Positions 24,771-33,189 of a stretch of 64,000 nt of DNA are shown in pieces; positions within the stretch are counted from its first letter, which is position 1; each line of letters opens with the position of its first letter. Below the pieces are notes generated by a model, which saw nothing but the letters and a program-made list of their open reading frames with translations, searched no databases and was not told the origin of the DNA. This stretch comes from Frigoribacterium sp. VKM Ac-2836 (GTDB lineage: Bacteria > Actinomycetota > Actinomycetes > Actinomycetales > Microbacteriaceae). Location of the stretch: NCBI RefSeq assembly GCF_013248995.1, contig NZ_JABRPK010000002.1, positions 62,001 to 126,000 on the forward strand. Direction: 5' to 3'. The position numbers and the translations under genes are program-made.

Positions 24771-26006
24771 ATGAAGCCTGCATCGATCCGCACACGGTCC
24801 CTGACCGCGACCGCCCTGGTCGCCGTCGTCCCCCTCGTCCTCGCCGGGTGCACCGGTGGCGGTGGTGGAGGCGGGAACACCGGCGGCGAGGTCACCAAGC
24901 TGACCGTCGTCGACTACTACGGCGAGAACGACGAGAAGGTCATCACGTCCTTCCTCGACACCTGCGGTACCGAGAACGGCGTCGAGATCGAGCGCACGAT
25001 GGTGCCCGGCGGCTCGCTCATCTCGCGCGTCCTGCAGCAGGCGTCGTCGCGCACCCTGCCCGACGTGCTCATGCTCGACAACCCCGACCTGGCCCAGATC
25101 GCCGAGACCGGGGCCCTCGCCCCCCTGTCCGACTTCGGCCTCGACGCCGACGGGTACGCCGAGGGCGTCGTCCAGTCGGGCACCTACGACGGCAAGCTCT
25201 ACGGGCTGGCCCCGACGGTCAACACGATCGCGCTGTTCTACGACAAAAGCGTGCTCGCCGACGCGGGCATCGAGCCGCCCACGACGTGGGACGAGCTCGA
25301 GAGCGCCGCGAAGGCGCTCACCTCGGGCGACCGCTACGGCATGGCGGTCGACGCGAACGCCACCTACGAGGCGTCCTGGCAGTTCTTGCCGTTCATGTGG
25401 TCGAACGGCGGCGACGAGAAGGACATCGCGACCCCCGAGAGCGCCGAGGCCCTGCAGCTCTGGACCGACATGGTCGCCGACGGCTCGATGTCGAAGAGCG
25501 TCCTCAACTGGACCCAGGCCGACGTCAACGACCAGTTCATCGCCGGCAAGACCGCGATGATGGTCAACGGTCCGTGGCAGCTCCCCGCCCTCGATGCCGC
25601 GGGTGCCGACTACGGCGTCGTGACCATCCCCGTGAAGGACGCCTCCGACACCGCCGTCACCCCGCTCGGCGGCGAGGTGTGGACCGTGCCGCAGACCGGC
25701 GACGCGGCCCGCCAGGCCGTCGCCGCGAAGGTCGTCGCCTGCATGAACTCCGACGAGAACCAGCTCGCGATGGCCGAGCAACGCAACACCATCCCGTCGA
25801 AGACCTCGGTCGCCGACACGTACGCCGAGCAGCAGCCCGACCAGCAGGCCTTCGTCACGCTCGTCGCCAGCGCCCGCTCGCGCACGGCCGAGCTCGGTGC
25901 CGAGTGGCCGACCGCAGCGACCGCGATCTACACGGCCATCCAGGCGGCCCTCACCGGTCAGGCCTCGCCGGAGAAGGCACTCGACGACGCCCAGGCGAGC
26001 AACTGA
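24771..26006 (+). CDS. Sugar ABC transporter substrate-binding lipoprotein
   Basis: A 411-residue family-1 solute-binding protein (MalE/UgpB type). The signal ends at the lipobox VLAGC (residue about 25), followed by a Gly-rich linker. Typical regions are DNPDLAQIAETGALAPLSDF, YGLAPTVNTIALFYDKSVLA, TTWDELESAAKALT and GKTAMMVNGPWQLP. It captures a mono- or oligosaccharide outside the membrane for the two permeases encoded next. It has no ATPase gene nearby; a shared MsiK-type ATPase is likely. Confidence 0.92.
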   Translation: MKPASIRTRSLTATALVAVVPLVLAGCTGGGGGGGNTGGEVTKLTVVDYYGENDEKVITSFLDTCGTENGVEIERTMVPGGSLISRVLQQASSRTLPDVLMLDNPDLAQIAETGALAPLSDFGLDADGYAEGVVQSGTYDGKLYGLAPTVNTIALFYDKSVLADAGIEPPTTWDELESAAKALTSGDRYGMAVDANATYEASWQFLPFMWSNGGDEKDIATPESAEALQLWTDMVADGSMSKSVLNWTQADVNDQFIAGKTAMMVNGPWQLPALDAAGADYGVVTIPVKDASDTAVTPLGGEVWTVPQTGDAARQAVAAKVVACMNSDENQLAMAEQRNTIPSKTSVADTYAEQQPDQQAFVTLVASARSRTAELGAEWPTAATAIYTAIQAALTGQASPEKALDDAQASN

Positions 26007-26007
26007 C

Positions 26008-26991
26008 GTGACCACCGCCACCCCCCTCGCCCCCCGGCGGGCCGCCGACGACGACACCGCGGTGTCGCGTCGGCGGCCCGGCCGGGCCGGGCCCGGCTCG
26101 CCCCGGCGTCGCACCCTGACCTGGGAGCGGATCTCGCAGCTGCTCTTCGTGGTGCCGGCCGCCGTCTTCCTGCTGTTGTTCTTCGGCTACCCCGTCGTCA
26201 AGAACCTCGTCATGAGCTTCCAGGCGTACACGACCACCACGTTCTACACGGGCGAGGCCCCCTGGGTCGGGTTCGCGAACTACGCGAAGGTGCTCGGATC
26301 GCAGCTGTTCGGCACCGCGCTGCTCAACACGGCACTGTTCACCATCGGCTCGATCGTCGGCCAGTTCGTCATCGGCCTGCTGTTCGCGTTGTTCTTCCGC
26401 CGGGCGTTCCCGCTGAACGGCGTGCTGCGCTCGTTGCTGCTGCTGCCCTGGCTGTTGCCGCTGATCGTCTCGAGCGCGGTCTGGAAGTGGATCCTCGACC
26501 AGGACTCCGGCGTGCTCAACCAGTTCCTCGGATCGTTCGGCGTCCCGGCCGTGCCCTGGCTGACCAGCCCGAGCGTCGCCCTGCTGACCGTGGTGCTCGT
26601 GAACGTCTGGATCGGCATCCCCTTCAACACGACGATCCTCTACGGCGGGCTGCAGGACATCCCGACCGAGCTCTACGAGGCCGCGTCACTCGACGGTGCC
26701 ACCGGGTTCAAGGGGTTCCGCCACGTCACCTGGCCCCTGCTGCGGCCGGTGGTCAGCGTCGTGCTCGTGCTCGGCGTCGTCTACACGATCAAGGTGCTCG
26801 ACATCATCCTCGGCTTGACCAACGGCGGGCCCGCGAACGCGACGCAGACCATCGCGACGCAGTCGTACGCCCTGTCGTTCCAGCAGTTCGACTTCGGCTC
26901 GGGTGCCGCGCTCAGCAACGTGCTGATCGTCATCTCGGCCGTGTTCGCCGTCGTGTACCTGCGACTCAACCGGAAGGCCGTCGATGAGTGA
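26008..26991 (+). CDS. Sugar ABC transporter permease 1 (MalF type)
   Basis: A 327-residue inner-membrane protein with a basic N-terminal tail and six helices. The EAA loop that contacts the ATPase reads ELYEAASLDGATGFKGFRHV, followed by TWPLLRPVV. GTG 26008 begins one base after the binding-protein stop; its end overlaps the next permease by 8 bp. Confidence 0.92.
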   Translation: MTTATPLAPRRAADDDTAVSRRRPGRAGPGSPRRRTLTWERISQLLFVVPAAVFLLLFFGYPVVKNLVMSFQAYTTTTFYTGEAPWVGFANYAKVLGSQLFGTALLNTALFTIGSIVGQFVIGLLFALFFRRAFPLNGVLRSLLLLPWLLPLIVSSAVWKWILDQDSGVLNQFLGSFGVPAVPWLTSPSVALLTVVLVNVWIGIPFNTTILYGGLQDIPTELYEAASLDGATGFKGFRHVTWPLLRPVVSVVLVLGVVYTIKVLDIILGLTNGGPANATQTIATQSYALSFQQFDFGSGAALSNVLIVISAVFAVVYLRLNRKAVDE

Positions 26992-27865
26992 GACCGCCCT
27001 GCGCGTGCCGAGCACGCGGGCCGTTGCCCGCGGCACCCGGCCGCGTCGCCCCCGGGCCGAGGGCCCGAAGAAGTACGCCCTGACCGCCGTGGGCGTGCTG
27101 CTGCTCGCCGTCATGCTGTTTCCCGTCTACTGGATGGTCAACATCTCGCTGCAGCCCGCGGGCTCGGCGATCGAGGCCGAGTGGTTCCCGTTCCAGGCGC
27201 AGTTCGGCGGCTACGCCCAGGCCCTCGCCGATCAGGGCCGCAACCTGGTCACGAGCCTCGTGATCGCGCTCGGCAGTGTCGTCCTCAGCCTCGTCATCGC
27301 GACCCCCGCCTCCTACGCCCTGGCGCAGTTCAAGGTGAGGGGCGTGAACGCCGTGCTGTTCGCCATCTTGATCTCGCAGATGATCCCGGGCATCGTCGTC
27401 GCGAACGCGCTGTACGCGGCGTACAACGACCTCGGTCTGCTGAACTCGATCCCCGGGTTGATCCTCGCCGACTCGACCGCCGGGGTCCCGTTCGCCATCT
27501 TGATCATGCGGGCGTTCATGCTGAACATCCCCACCTCGATCATCGAGGCGGCGAAGGTCGACGGCGCCGGCAACTTCCGGGCGTTCCGCAGCATCGTGCT
27601 GCCGATCAGCCGCAACGCCATGATCACGGCCGGGCTCTTCACGTTCCTGTTCACCTGGAGCGACTTCCTGATGGCCCTGACCCTGACCACCACGACCGAC
27701 ATCCGGCCGATCACGCTGGGCATCTACCAGTACATCGGCACCTACACCGCCGACTGGTCGACCGTGATGGCCGCCGCCGTGCTCGCCTCGCTGCCGGCCA
27801 TCGTGCTGCTGCTCGCGGCACAGAAGTTCATCGCCGCCGGTGCCACCGGCGGAGCGGTCAAATGA
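26984..27865 (+). CDS. Sugar ABC transporter permease 2 (MalG type)
   Basis: A 293-residue inner-membrane protein with six helices. The EAA loop is [20 protein letters not shown], followed by VLPISRN. It pairs with permease 1 to form the channel. ATG 26984 lies inside the end of the previous gene, indicating coupled translation. Confidence 0.92.
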   Translation: MSETALRVPSTRAVARGTRPRRPRAEGPKKYALTAVGVLLLAVMLFPVYWMVNISLQPAGSAIEAEWFPFQAQFGGYAQALADQGRNLVTSLVIALGSVVLSLVIATPASYALAQFKVRGVNAVLFAILISQMIPGIVVANALYAAYNDLGLLNSIPGLILADSTAGVPFAILIMRAFMLNIPTSIIEAAKVDGAGNFRAFRSIVLPISRNAMITAGLFTFLFTWSDFLMALTLTTTTDIRPITLGIYQYIGTYTADWSTVMAAAVLASLPAIVLLLAAQKFIAAGATGGAVK

Positions 27866-27882
27866 CACACGAGAGGACCACC

Positions 27883-28662
27883 ATGACCACCACACCGTTG
27901 CGCGTCACCGTCTGGGGCGAGAACGTCCACGAGAAGGTCGAGCAGCACGTCGCCGACCGGTACCCCGACGGCATGCACGGCGCGATCGCGGCCGGCATCG
28001 CCGAGAACCTGCCCGACGCCGTCGTCCGCACCGCCACCATGGACCAGCCCGAGCACGGCCTCACCGAGAGCGTGCTCGAGCAGACCGACGTGCTGACCTG
28101 GTGGGGCCACGCCGCCCACGCCGACGTCGACGACGAGATCGTCGAGCGCGTTCACCGTCACGTGCTCGCCGGCATGGGGCTGGTCGTGCTGCACTCGGGC
28201 CACTGGTCGAAGATCTTCACCAAGCTGATGGGCACGACGTGCACCCTGCGCTGGCGCAGCGAGCACGATCGCGAACTCGTGTGGACGGTCAACCCGCAGC
28301 ACCCGATCACCCGGGGCGTGCCCAACCCGATCGTCATCCCCGAACAAGAGATGTACGGCGAGTACTTCGACGTGCCGACGCCCGACGAGCTGATCTTCAT
28401 CTCGGGCTTCACCGGCGGCGAGGTGTTCCGCAGCGGCATGACCTACCGTCGCGGCTTCGGCAAGATCTTCTTCTTCTCGCCCGGCGACCAGGACTTCCCG
28501 GTCTACTTCCACCCGGACGTGCGCCGCGTCGTCTCGAACGGTGCCGAGTGGGCCCGCCCCGAGCGCGAACGCGCGACGCCCACCCTGCTGCGCTACGACC
28601 TCGGCGAGTACTTCGACGGCAAGGACTACTCGGGCCCGATCGACGAACCGGTCGAGGCGTGA
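27883..28662 (+). CDS. ThuA family protein (keto-sugar metabolism)
   Basis: A 259-residue cytoplasmic protein with the ThuA fold (class I glutamine-amidotransferase-like): [11 protein letters not shown] at the start, [32 protein letters not shown] and [15 protein letters not shown]. ThuA with the dehydrogenase ThuB takes part in disaccharide use through 3-keto sugars in rhizobia; two ThuB-like oxidoreductases follow here. ATG 27883 has GAGAGG seven bases upstream; the in-frame ATG 27862 overlaps the permease stop and is possible. Confidence 0.88.
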   Translation: MTTTPLRVTVWGENVHEKVEQHVADRYPDGMHGAIAAGIAENLPDAVVRTATMDQPEHGLTESVLEQTDVLTWWGHAAHADVDDEIVERVHRHVLAGMGLVVLHSGHWSKIFTKLMGTTCTLRWRSEHDRELVWTVNPQHPITRGVPNPIVIPEQEMYGEYFDVPTPDELIFISGFTGGEVFRSGMTYRRGFGKIFFFSPGDQDFPVYFHPDVRRVVSNGAEWARPERERATPTLLRYDLGEYFDGKDYSGPIDEPVEA

Positions 28663-28733
28663 CCGCCGACGTCGGTGCCGCGGGTGCCGCGACCCCCGGC
28701 GGCTTCCGCCGACTCGAGAACGCAGGAGGCGCG

Positions 28734-29819
28734 GTGCGCGTGATCCAGGTCGGCGCCGGTGAGATGGGCCGGGCCTGGCTGCGCACCGTGGCCGAGTCCT
28801 CGGACGTCGACCTGGTCGGCATCGTCGACCTCGACCTCGACGCCGCCCGCGCCGGAGCCGCTGCGGCGGGCCTGCCCGACCTGCCCGTCGACCGCGACCT
28901 GGCGCAGCTGATCGAGCGCACCTCCCCGGACGCCGTGCTCGACGTGACCGTGCCGGTCGCGCACCACCCCGTCACGATGCAGGCGCTGCGGCTCGGCCTG
29001 CCCGTGCTGGGCGAGAAGCCGGCCGCCCAGACGGTCGCCGAGGCCCTGTCGCTGACGGCGGCGGCCGAGGTGACGGGCGAGCTGTTCATGGTGTCGCAGT
29101 CGCGCCGGTACAACGACCAGCTCGTCGCGCTGCGCGCTCACGCAGGCCTTCTCGGCGACGTCGGCATGGTCTCGACGTCGTTCGCCCGGGCACCGCACTT
29201 CGGCGGGTTCCGCGAGCAGATGGACGACGTGCTGCTGCTCGACATGGCGATCCATGCCTTCGACTCGGCGCGGTACCTGATCGGCCGCGATCCCGTCTCG
29301 GTGTGGTGCGACTCGTGGAACCCGTCGTGGTCGTGGTACCGCGGCGACGCGGCCGCGAGCGTCGTGGTCGAGTTCGAGGGCGGCATCCGGTACCGCTACG
29401 ACGGGTCGTGGTGCAGCCCCGGCGCCGAGACGTCGTGGAACGGCGCCTGGCGCGTCTCGGGCTCGAACGGCACGGCCCTGTGGTCGGGCGACGACGAACC
29501 CACCAGCGACCTCGACGGCACCGCCGGCACCCCCGCCGCGCAGGCGAGCGTCGGCGTCGAGATCGCCGGTTCGCTGGCGGCCTTCACGCGGGCGCTGCGG
29601 TCCGGCGACCGGCCCGACGGCGAGGTCCACGGCAACGTGATGAGTCTGGTGATGGTCGAGGCGGCGATCGCGTCGACGCGCAGCGGGCAGCGGGTGCTGG
29701 TCGACGAGGTGCTCGAGAGGGCGCACCGTGAGGCCGTCGCGGCCGAGCGCGACCCCGAGGTGCGTGCCCGCCTCGAGTCGTGGCGGTCCGTGCGGGGTGC
29801 CCTGCAGGAGGCGCGGTGA
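28734..29819 (+). CDS. Gfo/Idh/MocA oxidoreductase 1
   Basis: A 361-residue NAD(P)-dependent dehydrogenase. The Rossmann start is VIQVGAGEMGRAW; the nicotinamide-side motif is GEKPAAQTVAEAL; later come FAGLWDM-like strands and the C-terminal beta-sheet domain. GTG 28734 is chosen because a full AGGAGG lies four bases upstream and the Rossmann motif starts at residue 3; GTG 28659, overlapping the ThuA stop, would add 25 unconserved residues. The ribosome site is a copy of the dispersed motif. It probably oxidises a hydroxyl of the imported sugar, like ThuB. Confidence 0.87.
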   Translation: MRVIQVGAGEMGRAWLRTVAESSDVDLVGIVDLDLDAARAGAAAAGLPDLPVDRDLAQLIERTSPDAVLDVTVPVAHHPVTMQALRLGLPVLGEKPAAQTVAEALSLTAAAEVTGELFMVSQSRRYNDQLVALRAHAGLLGDVGMVSTSFARAPHFGGFREQMDDVLLLDMAIHAFDSARYLIGRDPVSVWCDSWNPSWSWYRGDAAASVVVEFEGGIRYRYDGSWCSPGAETSWNGAWRVSGSNGTALWSGDDEPTSDLDGTAGTPAAQASVGVEIAGSLAAFTRALRSGDRPDGEVHGNVMSLVMVEAAIASTRSGQRVLVDEVLERAHREAVAAERDPEVRARLESWRSVRGALQEAR

Positions 29820-30991
29820 GCCACCGGGGCGAGCTGCGGTTCGCCCTCGTCGGACACGGGTTCATGGGCGCGGCGCACTCGCAGGCCCTGCGGGTCGCCC
29901 CGGCCTTCGTCGACCTGCCGCTGGCTCCGGTGATGGCGACGCTGGTCGGCCGCGACGTGGCCGCCACCCGCGCCGCCGCCGACCGGTGGGGCTGGCGCTC
30001 GACCGCGTCGGACTGGCGCGAGGTGCTCGACGACCCCGAGATCGACGTCGTCGACATCTGCTCACCCGGGTCGACCCACGTCGAGATCGCGGTGGCGGCG
30101 CTCGAGGCCGGTAAGCACGTGCTCTGCGAGAAGCCGCTGGCCAACACGGTGGCCGAGGCCGAACGCATGGCCGAGGCCGCGGCGAGCGCCGCCGAGCGCG
30201 GCGTCTTCGCGATGGTGGGCTTCTCGTACCGCCGGGTGCCCGCGGTGACGCTGGCCCGCGACGTCGTGCGGTCGGGGCGCGTCGGCGAGGTGCGCCAGAT
30301 CAGGGCGCAGTACCTGCAGGACTGGCTCGTCGACGCCGACGACCCGATGACCTGGCGGCTCGACAAGGCGGTCGCCGGCTCGGGCGCACTCGGCGACATC
30401 GGGGCGCACGCGGTCGACGCGGCGCAGTTCGTGACCGGCCTGGGCATGGCCGAGGTCTCGGGCACGCTGCACACATTCGTGACCGAGCGGCCACTGGTCG
30501 ACGAGTCGGTCGCGACCTCGGGCCTCGGCGGCGTCGCGGGCTCGGAGCGCGGCGCGGTGACCGTCGACGACGCCGCCTGGTTCACGGCCCGGATGGACGG
30601 AGGCGCGATCGCGTCCGTCGAGGCGTCGCGGTTCGCGACCGGCCGGAAGAACGCCTTCCGGCTCGAGGTCTCGGGGTCGCGGGGGGCCGTGGCGTTCGAT
30701 CTCGAGCGTCCCAACGAGCTCGAGCTGCTCGAGGTCGACGGCCCCGAGTCGGGCTTCCGCCGCGTGCTGGTGACCGAGCCGGAGCACCCCTACCTCGGCG
30801 CATGGTGGCCCGCGGGTCACGGCCTCGGCTGGGAGCACGCGTTCACCCACCAGCTGAGCGACCTCGTGGTGGCCCTGGCCGCGGGCCGGCAGCCGACGCC
30901 GTCGTTCGCCGACGGGCTGCAGGTGCAGCGGGTGCTGGACGCGGTCGAACGGTCGTCGGGGGCCGGGTCGATCTGGACGCCCGTCGGCTGA
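29816..30991 (+). CDS. Gfo/Idh/MocA oxidoreductase 2
   Basis: A 391-residue NAD(P)-dependent dehydrogenase: FALVGHGFMGAAHSQ at the start, STHVEIAVAALEAGKHVLCE then KPLANTVAEAE, SYRRVPAVTLARD and GALGDIGAHAVDAAQ. It overlaps the previous gene by 4 bp (GTGA), and its Shine-Dalgarno AGGAGG is inside a copy of the dispersed motif that also encodes the last residues of the upstream protein. The first enzyme and this one are different subfamilies and may act in sequence on the same sugar (oxidise, then reduce). Confidence 0.88.
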   Translation: MSHRGELRFALVGHGFMGAAHSQALRVAPAFVDLPLAPVMATLVGRDVAATRAAADRWGWRSTASDWREVLDDPEIDVVDICSPGSTHVEIAVAALEAGKHVLCEKPLANTVAEAERMAEAAASAAERGVFAMVGFSYRRVPAVTLARDVVRSGRVGEVRQIRAQYLQDWLVDADDPMTWRLDKAVAGSGALGDIGAHAVDAAQFVTGLGMAEVSGTLHTFVTERPLVDESVATSGLGGVAGSERGAVTVDDAAWFTARMDGGAIASVEASRFATGRKNAFRLEVSGSRGAVAFDLERPNELELLEVDGPESGFRRVLVTEPEHPYLGAWWPAGHGLGWEHAFTHQLSDLVVALAAGRQPTPSFADGLQVQRVLDAVERSSGAGSIWTPVG

Positions 30992-30993
30992 GC

Positions 30994-31029
30994 CCGGTGC
31001 CGGTGCCGGTGCCGGTGCCGGTGCCGGTG
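30994..31029. repeat. Hexanucleotide repeat (CCGGTG)6
   Basis: Six perfect CCGGTG units begin three bases after the stop of oxidoreductase 2. It is a simple-sequence tract that could vary in length by slippage; it is not coding. Confidence 0.9.
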
Positions 31030-31042
31030 CCGGACCGCACAC

Positions 31043-31100
31043 CGCCACGATGTGAACACGCCGCCACGGTTGAACATGGCGGCGTGTTCATTACGTGGCG
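31043..31100. terminator. 58-bp hairpin element, copy C, between convergent genes
   Basis: Left arm 31043-31066 starts CGCCACGATGTGAACAC and ends GCCGCCA; right arm 31077-31100 pairs over 24 bp with three mismatches in one block; loop 31067-31076 is CGGTTGAACA. It lies between convergent genes and can stop transcription both ways. It has the same 24-10-24 plan as copies A and B and about 19 of 24 arm positions in common with A. Confidence 0.8.
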
Positions 31101-31132
31101 GGGTGACGCGAGCAGGTCGGCGCCGCCACCGG

Positions 31133-31516
31133 CTACCCGCGGCGGCGGCTCGCCACGAGAGCGACGACGAGCCCCGAGATGACGGCGGCACCCACGGCGT
31201 TGGTGACGCGGGTGCGGTGTCGGTAGCGGCGGTGCGCGTCGTCGGTGGCCTCGCGGGCGGCGGTGGCCACGGTCTCGGCGACGTCGCGCACGGTCTTCTC
31301 GGCCCGGTCGGCGATCACTTCGGCACGGTCGACCAGGTCGTGGGCCGACGACCCGGCCCTGTCCGTGACGTCGCGCACCACGGTCTCGGCGCGGCCCGCG
31401 AGGTCGTGCAGGGCGCCGCGGGCGACGGGCGGCACGACGTCGGAGCCGTCGATGAGCTCACGGGCCCGGCGGGCGGCGCGGGTGACGAAGTCGTCGGGGT
31501 CGGTGGTGCTGCTCAT
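31133..31516 (-). CDS. Small amphipathic-helix membrane-anchored protein
   Basis: A 127-residue protein of unknown function. Residues 10-95 form one long charged helix with repeats of the type DLAGRAETVVRDVTDRAG and DLVDRAEVIADRAEKTV; the C-terminus has a membrane segment (AVGAAVISGLVVALVAS) ending in RRRG. It resembles small actinobacterial membrane-coating or stress proteins but no family is claimed. ATG 31516 has GGAGAG eight bases upstream. Confidence 0.7.
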   Translation of the reverse strand: MSSTTDPDDFVTRAARRARELIDGSDVVPPVARGALHDLAGRAETVVRDVTDRAGSSAHDLVDRAEVIADRAEKTVRDVAETVATAAREATDDAHRRYRHRTRVTNAVGAAVISGLVVALVASRRRG

Positions 31517-31690
31517 GGCGGGCTCTCCGTTCGCCCGGGCGCGGGTGCGCGGGGTCCCCGCCATCGTGCTCCCCTCCGAACGGTGCGGGTATGCCCGTCC
31601 TGGCATCGTGCGACCCGACCCGACCCGCACCGCCCACGCCGCCGAACGCGCAGACTGGCCTCCGACCCTCTGACGGAACGAGCCCCTCCC

Positions 31691-32605
31691 ATGACCACCA
31701 CCGTCCTCCTCGCCGGTGCGACCGGCGACCTCGGGCAGCGCATCGCCCACGAACTGCTGGGACACGACTCCGGCGACGTGCGCCTGCGCGTCCTGACCCG
31801 CCCCGGCAGCACCGGCGCGACCACGCTGTTCGGTGACGACGACCGGGTCGAGGTGATCCGCGCCTCCTACACGGACGTGCCCGCCCTGACCGAGGCCGCC
31901 CGCGGTGCCGACGTCGTCGTGTCGGCCGTGAGCGGCGTCCGCCCGGTGATCGTCGACGCGCAACGCGCGCTGCTGAAGGCAGCCGTCGCGGCGGGCGTGC
32001 CGCGGTTCGTGCCGTCGGACTACTCGGCCGACTACCGCAGCATCCCGCCGGGCAGCAACCGCAACTTCGAGCTGCGGCGAGAGTTCGCAGCCGACGTCGA
32101 CGCGGCTCCGATCCGGGCGACGTCGGTGCTGAACGGCATGTTCACCGACCTGCTGACCGGCGACGCGCCGATGGTCCTGTTCGACCGCAAGCGGGTGCTC
32201 TTCTGGTCATCGGCCGACCAGGTGCTCGACTTCACGACGAAGGACGACGTCGCCCACGTCGTCGCCCGGGTCGCGCTCGACCCCGAGGCACCGCGCGTCG
32301 TCGAGGTCGCCGGGGACCGGGTCACCGCCCGCCAGGTCGCCCGCACGATGAGCGAGCTGACGGGCCAGGTCTTCAGGCCGCAGTGGGCCGGCACGACCGG
32401 CACCCTCTCGGCGATGGCGGCCGTCATGCGTCTGACCTCGAAGGGCGACGACACCTTCCCCGCCTGGCAGGGCATGCAGTACTTCGTCAACATGTTCAGC
32501 GGCGACGCGCAGCTGCGGCACGTCGACAACGACCGCTACGGCCCCGAGCGCTGGACGACCGTGCGCGACGTCCTCGCGACGCGCGTCGGTACCGTGGGCC
32601 GATGA
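31691..32605 (+). CDS. NmrA-like NAD(P)-binding protein
   Basis: A 304-residue atypical short-chain dehydrogenase. VLLAGATGDLGQRIAHELL is the dinucleotide site, ADVVVSAVSGVRP follows, and GVPRFVPSDYSADYR replaces the usual catalytic tyrosine region. NmrA-like proteins are redox sensors or isoflavone-reductase-like enzymes. Its substrate is unknown. It overlaps the next gene by 4 bp. Confidence 0.85.
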   Translation: MTTTVLLAGATGDLGQRIAHELLGHDSGDVRLRVLTRPGSTGATTLFGDDDRVEVIRASYTDVPALTEAARGADVVVSAVSGVRPVIVDAQRALLKAAVAAGVPRFVPSDYSADYRSIPPGSNRNFELRREFAADVDAAPIRATSVLNGMFTDLLTGDAPMVLFDRKRVLFWSSADQVLDFTTKDDVAHVVARVALDPEAPRVVEVAGDRVTARQVARTMSELTGQVFRPQWAGTTGTLSAMAAVMRLTSKGDDTFPAWQGMQYFVNMFSGDAQLRHVDNDRYGPERWTTVRDVLATRVGTVGR

Positions 32606-33087
32606 GCACCGCAGACTGGGAGGACCGTGTCGCCGCCCTCTGGGCCGACCAGACCGTCGACGACGAGGAACGCATCGAGCGCATGACCTCGTTGGCCGCC
32701 GATGCGCCGCATCCCGCGGTGGGGTCGTTCGAGGTGGGCGGAGCCTACGACTCCGGCGGCCGTGAGACCGAGGCCCACGTCCACTACGCGGCGGCGACCG
32801 AGGCCGGGCTCGACACCGTCGATCCTGCCCGGGCCGCGCAGATGGTCGTGCAACATGCCTCGACCCTGCGCAACCTCGGCCGGGTCGACGAGGCCATCGC
32901 CATGCTGCGGGCCGCCCCGACGCACCCGGCCACCGGGGCCGCCCCACGAGTCTTCCTCGCGCTCGCCCTGCACAGCGCCGGTCGCTCCGACGAGGCCCTG
33001 CGGGTCGCGATCGAGGCCGTCGAACCGACCCTCCCCCGCTATCACCGCTCGGTCCGGGCCTATGCGGCCGCGTTGACCGAGGCCTGA
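32602..33087 (+). CDS. Tetratricopeptide-repeat protein (TPR_5 type)
   Basis: A 161-residue helical protein with at least two TPR-like pairs (AAQMVVQHASTLRNLGRVDE, then AIAMLRAAP; VFLALALHSAGRSDEALRVA). Short proteins of this type are frequent in Actinobacteria and have no assigned function. ATG 32602 overlaps the NmrA-like stop, so the two are co-translated. Confidence 0.8.
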   Translation: MSTADWEDRVAALWADQTVDDEERIERMTSLAADAPHPAVGSFEVGGAYDSGGRETEAHVHYAAATEAGLDTVDPARAAQMVVQHASTLRNLGRVDEAIAMLRAAPTHPATGAAPRVFLALALHSAGRSDEALRVAIEAVEPTLPRYHRSVRAYAAALTEA

Positions 33088-33151
33088 CCCTGCCGAGGCC
33101 CGTCCGAGGCACCGACCTGACCGCGAGATGGCCCCGCGCACGCGTCGGCCG

Positions 33152-33171
33152 TAAGGTTGTCACGACATGCA
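33152..33171 (+). promoter_or_regulatory. Promoter and candidate operator of the inositol GntR gene
   Basis: A -10-like TAAGGT (33152-33157) is followed immediately by TGTCACGACA (33158-33167) and GACATGCA (33164-33171). Both TGTCACGACA and GACATGCA occur again in front of the inositol operon 12 kb away, which marks them as likely sites of the regulator. Confidence 0.6.
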
Positions 33172-33189
33172 TCCGGGTGAGGGGATCAC

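Noticed and set aside
20742-26114. A 1,790-codon open frame on the minus strand
   Set aside because: It lies antisense to five well-supported genes, has low-complexity Arg/Gly/Pro-rich sequence and no domain; long antisense frames are expected at 70% G+C.
28659-28733. Upstream GTG start for oxidoreductase 1 overlapping the ThuA stop
   Set aside because: The extra 25 residues are Ala/Gly-rich and unconserved in type, and a full AGGAGG precedes the GTG at 28734.
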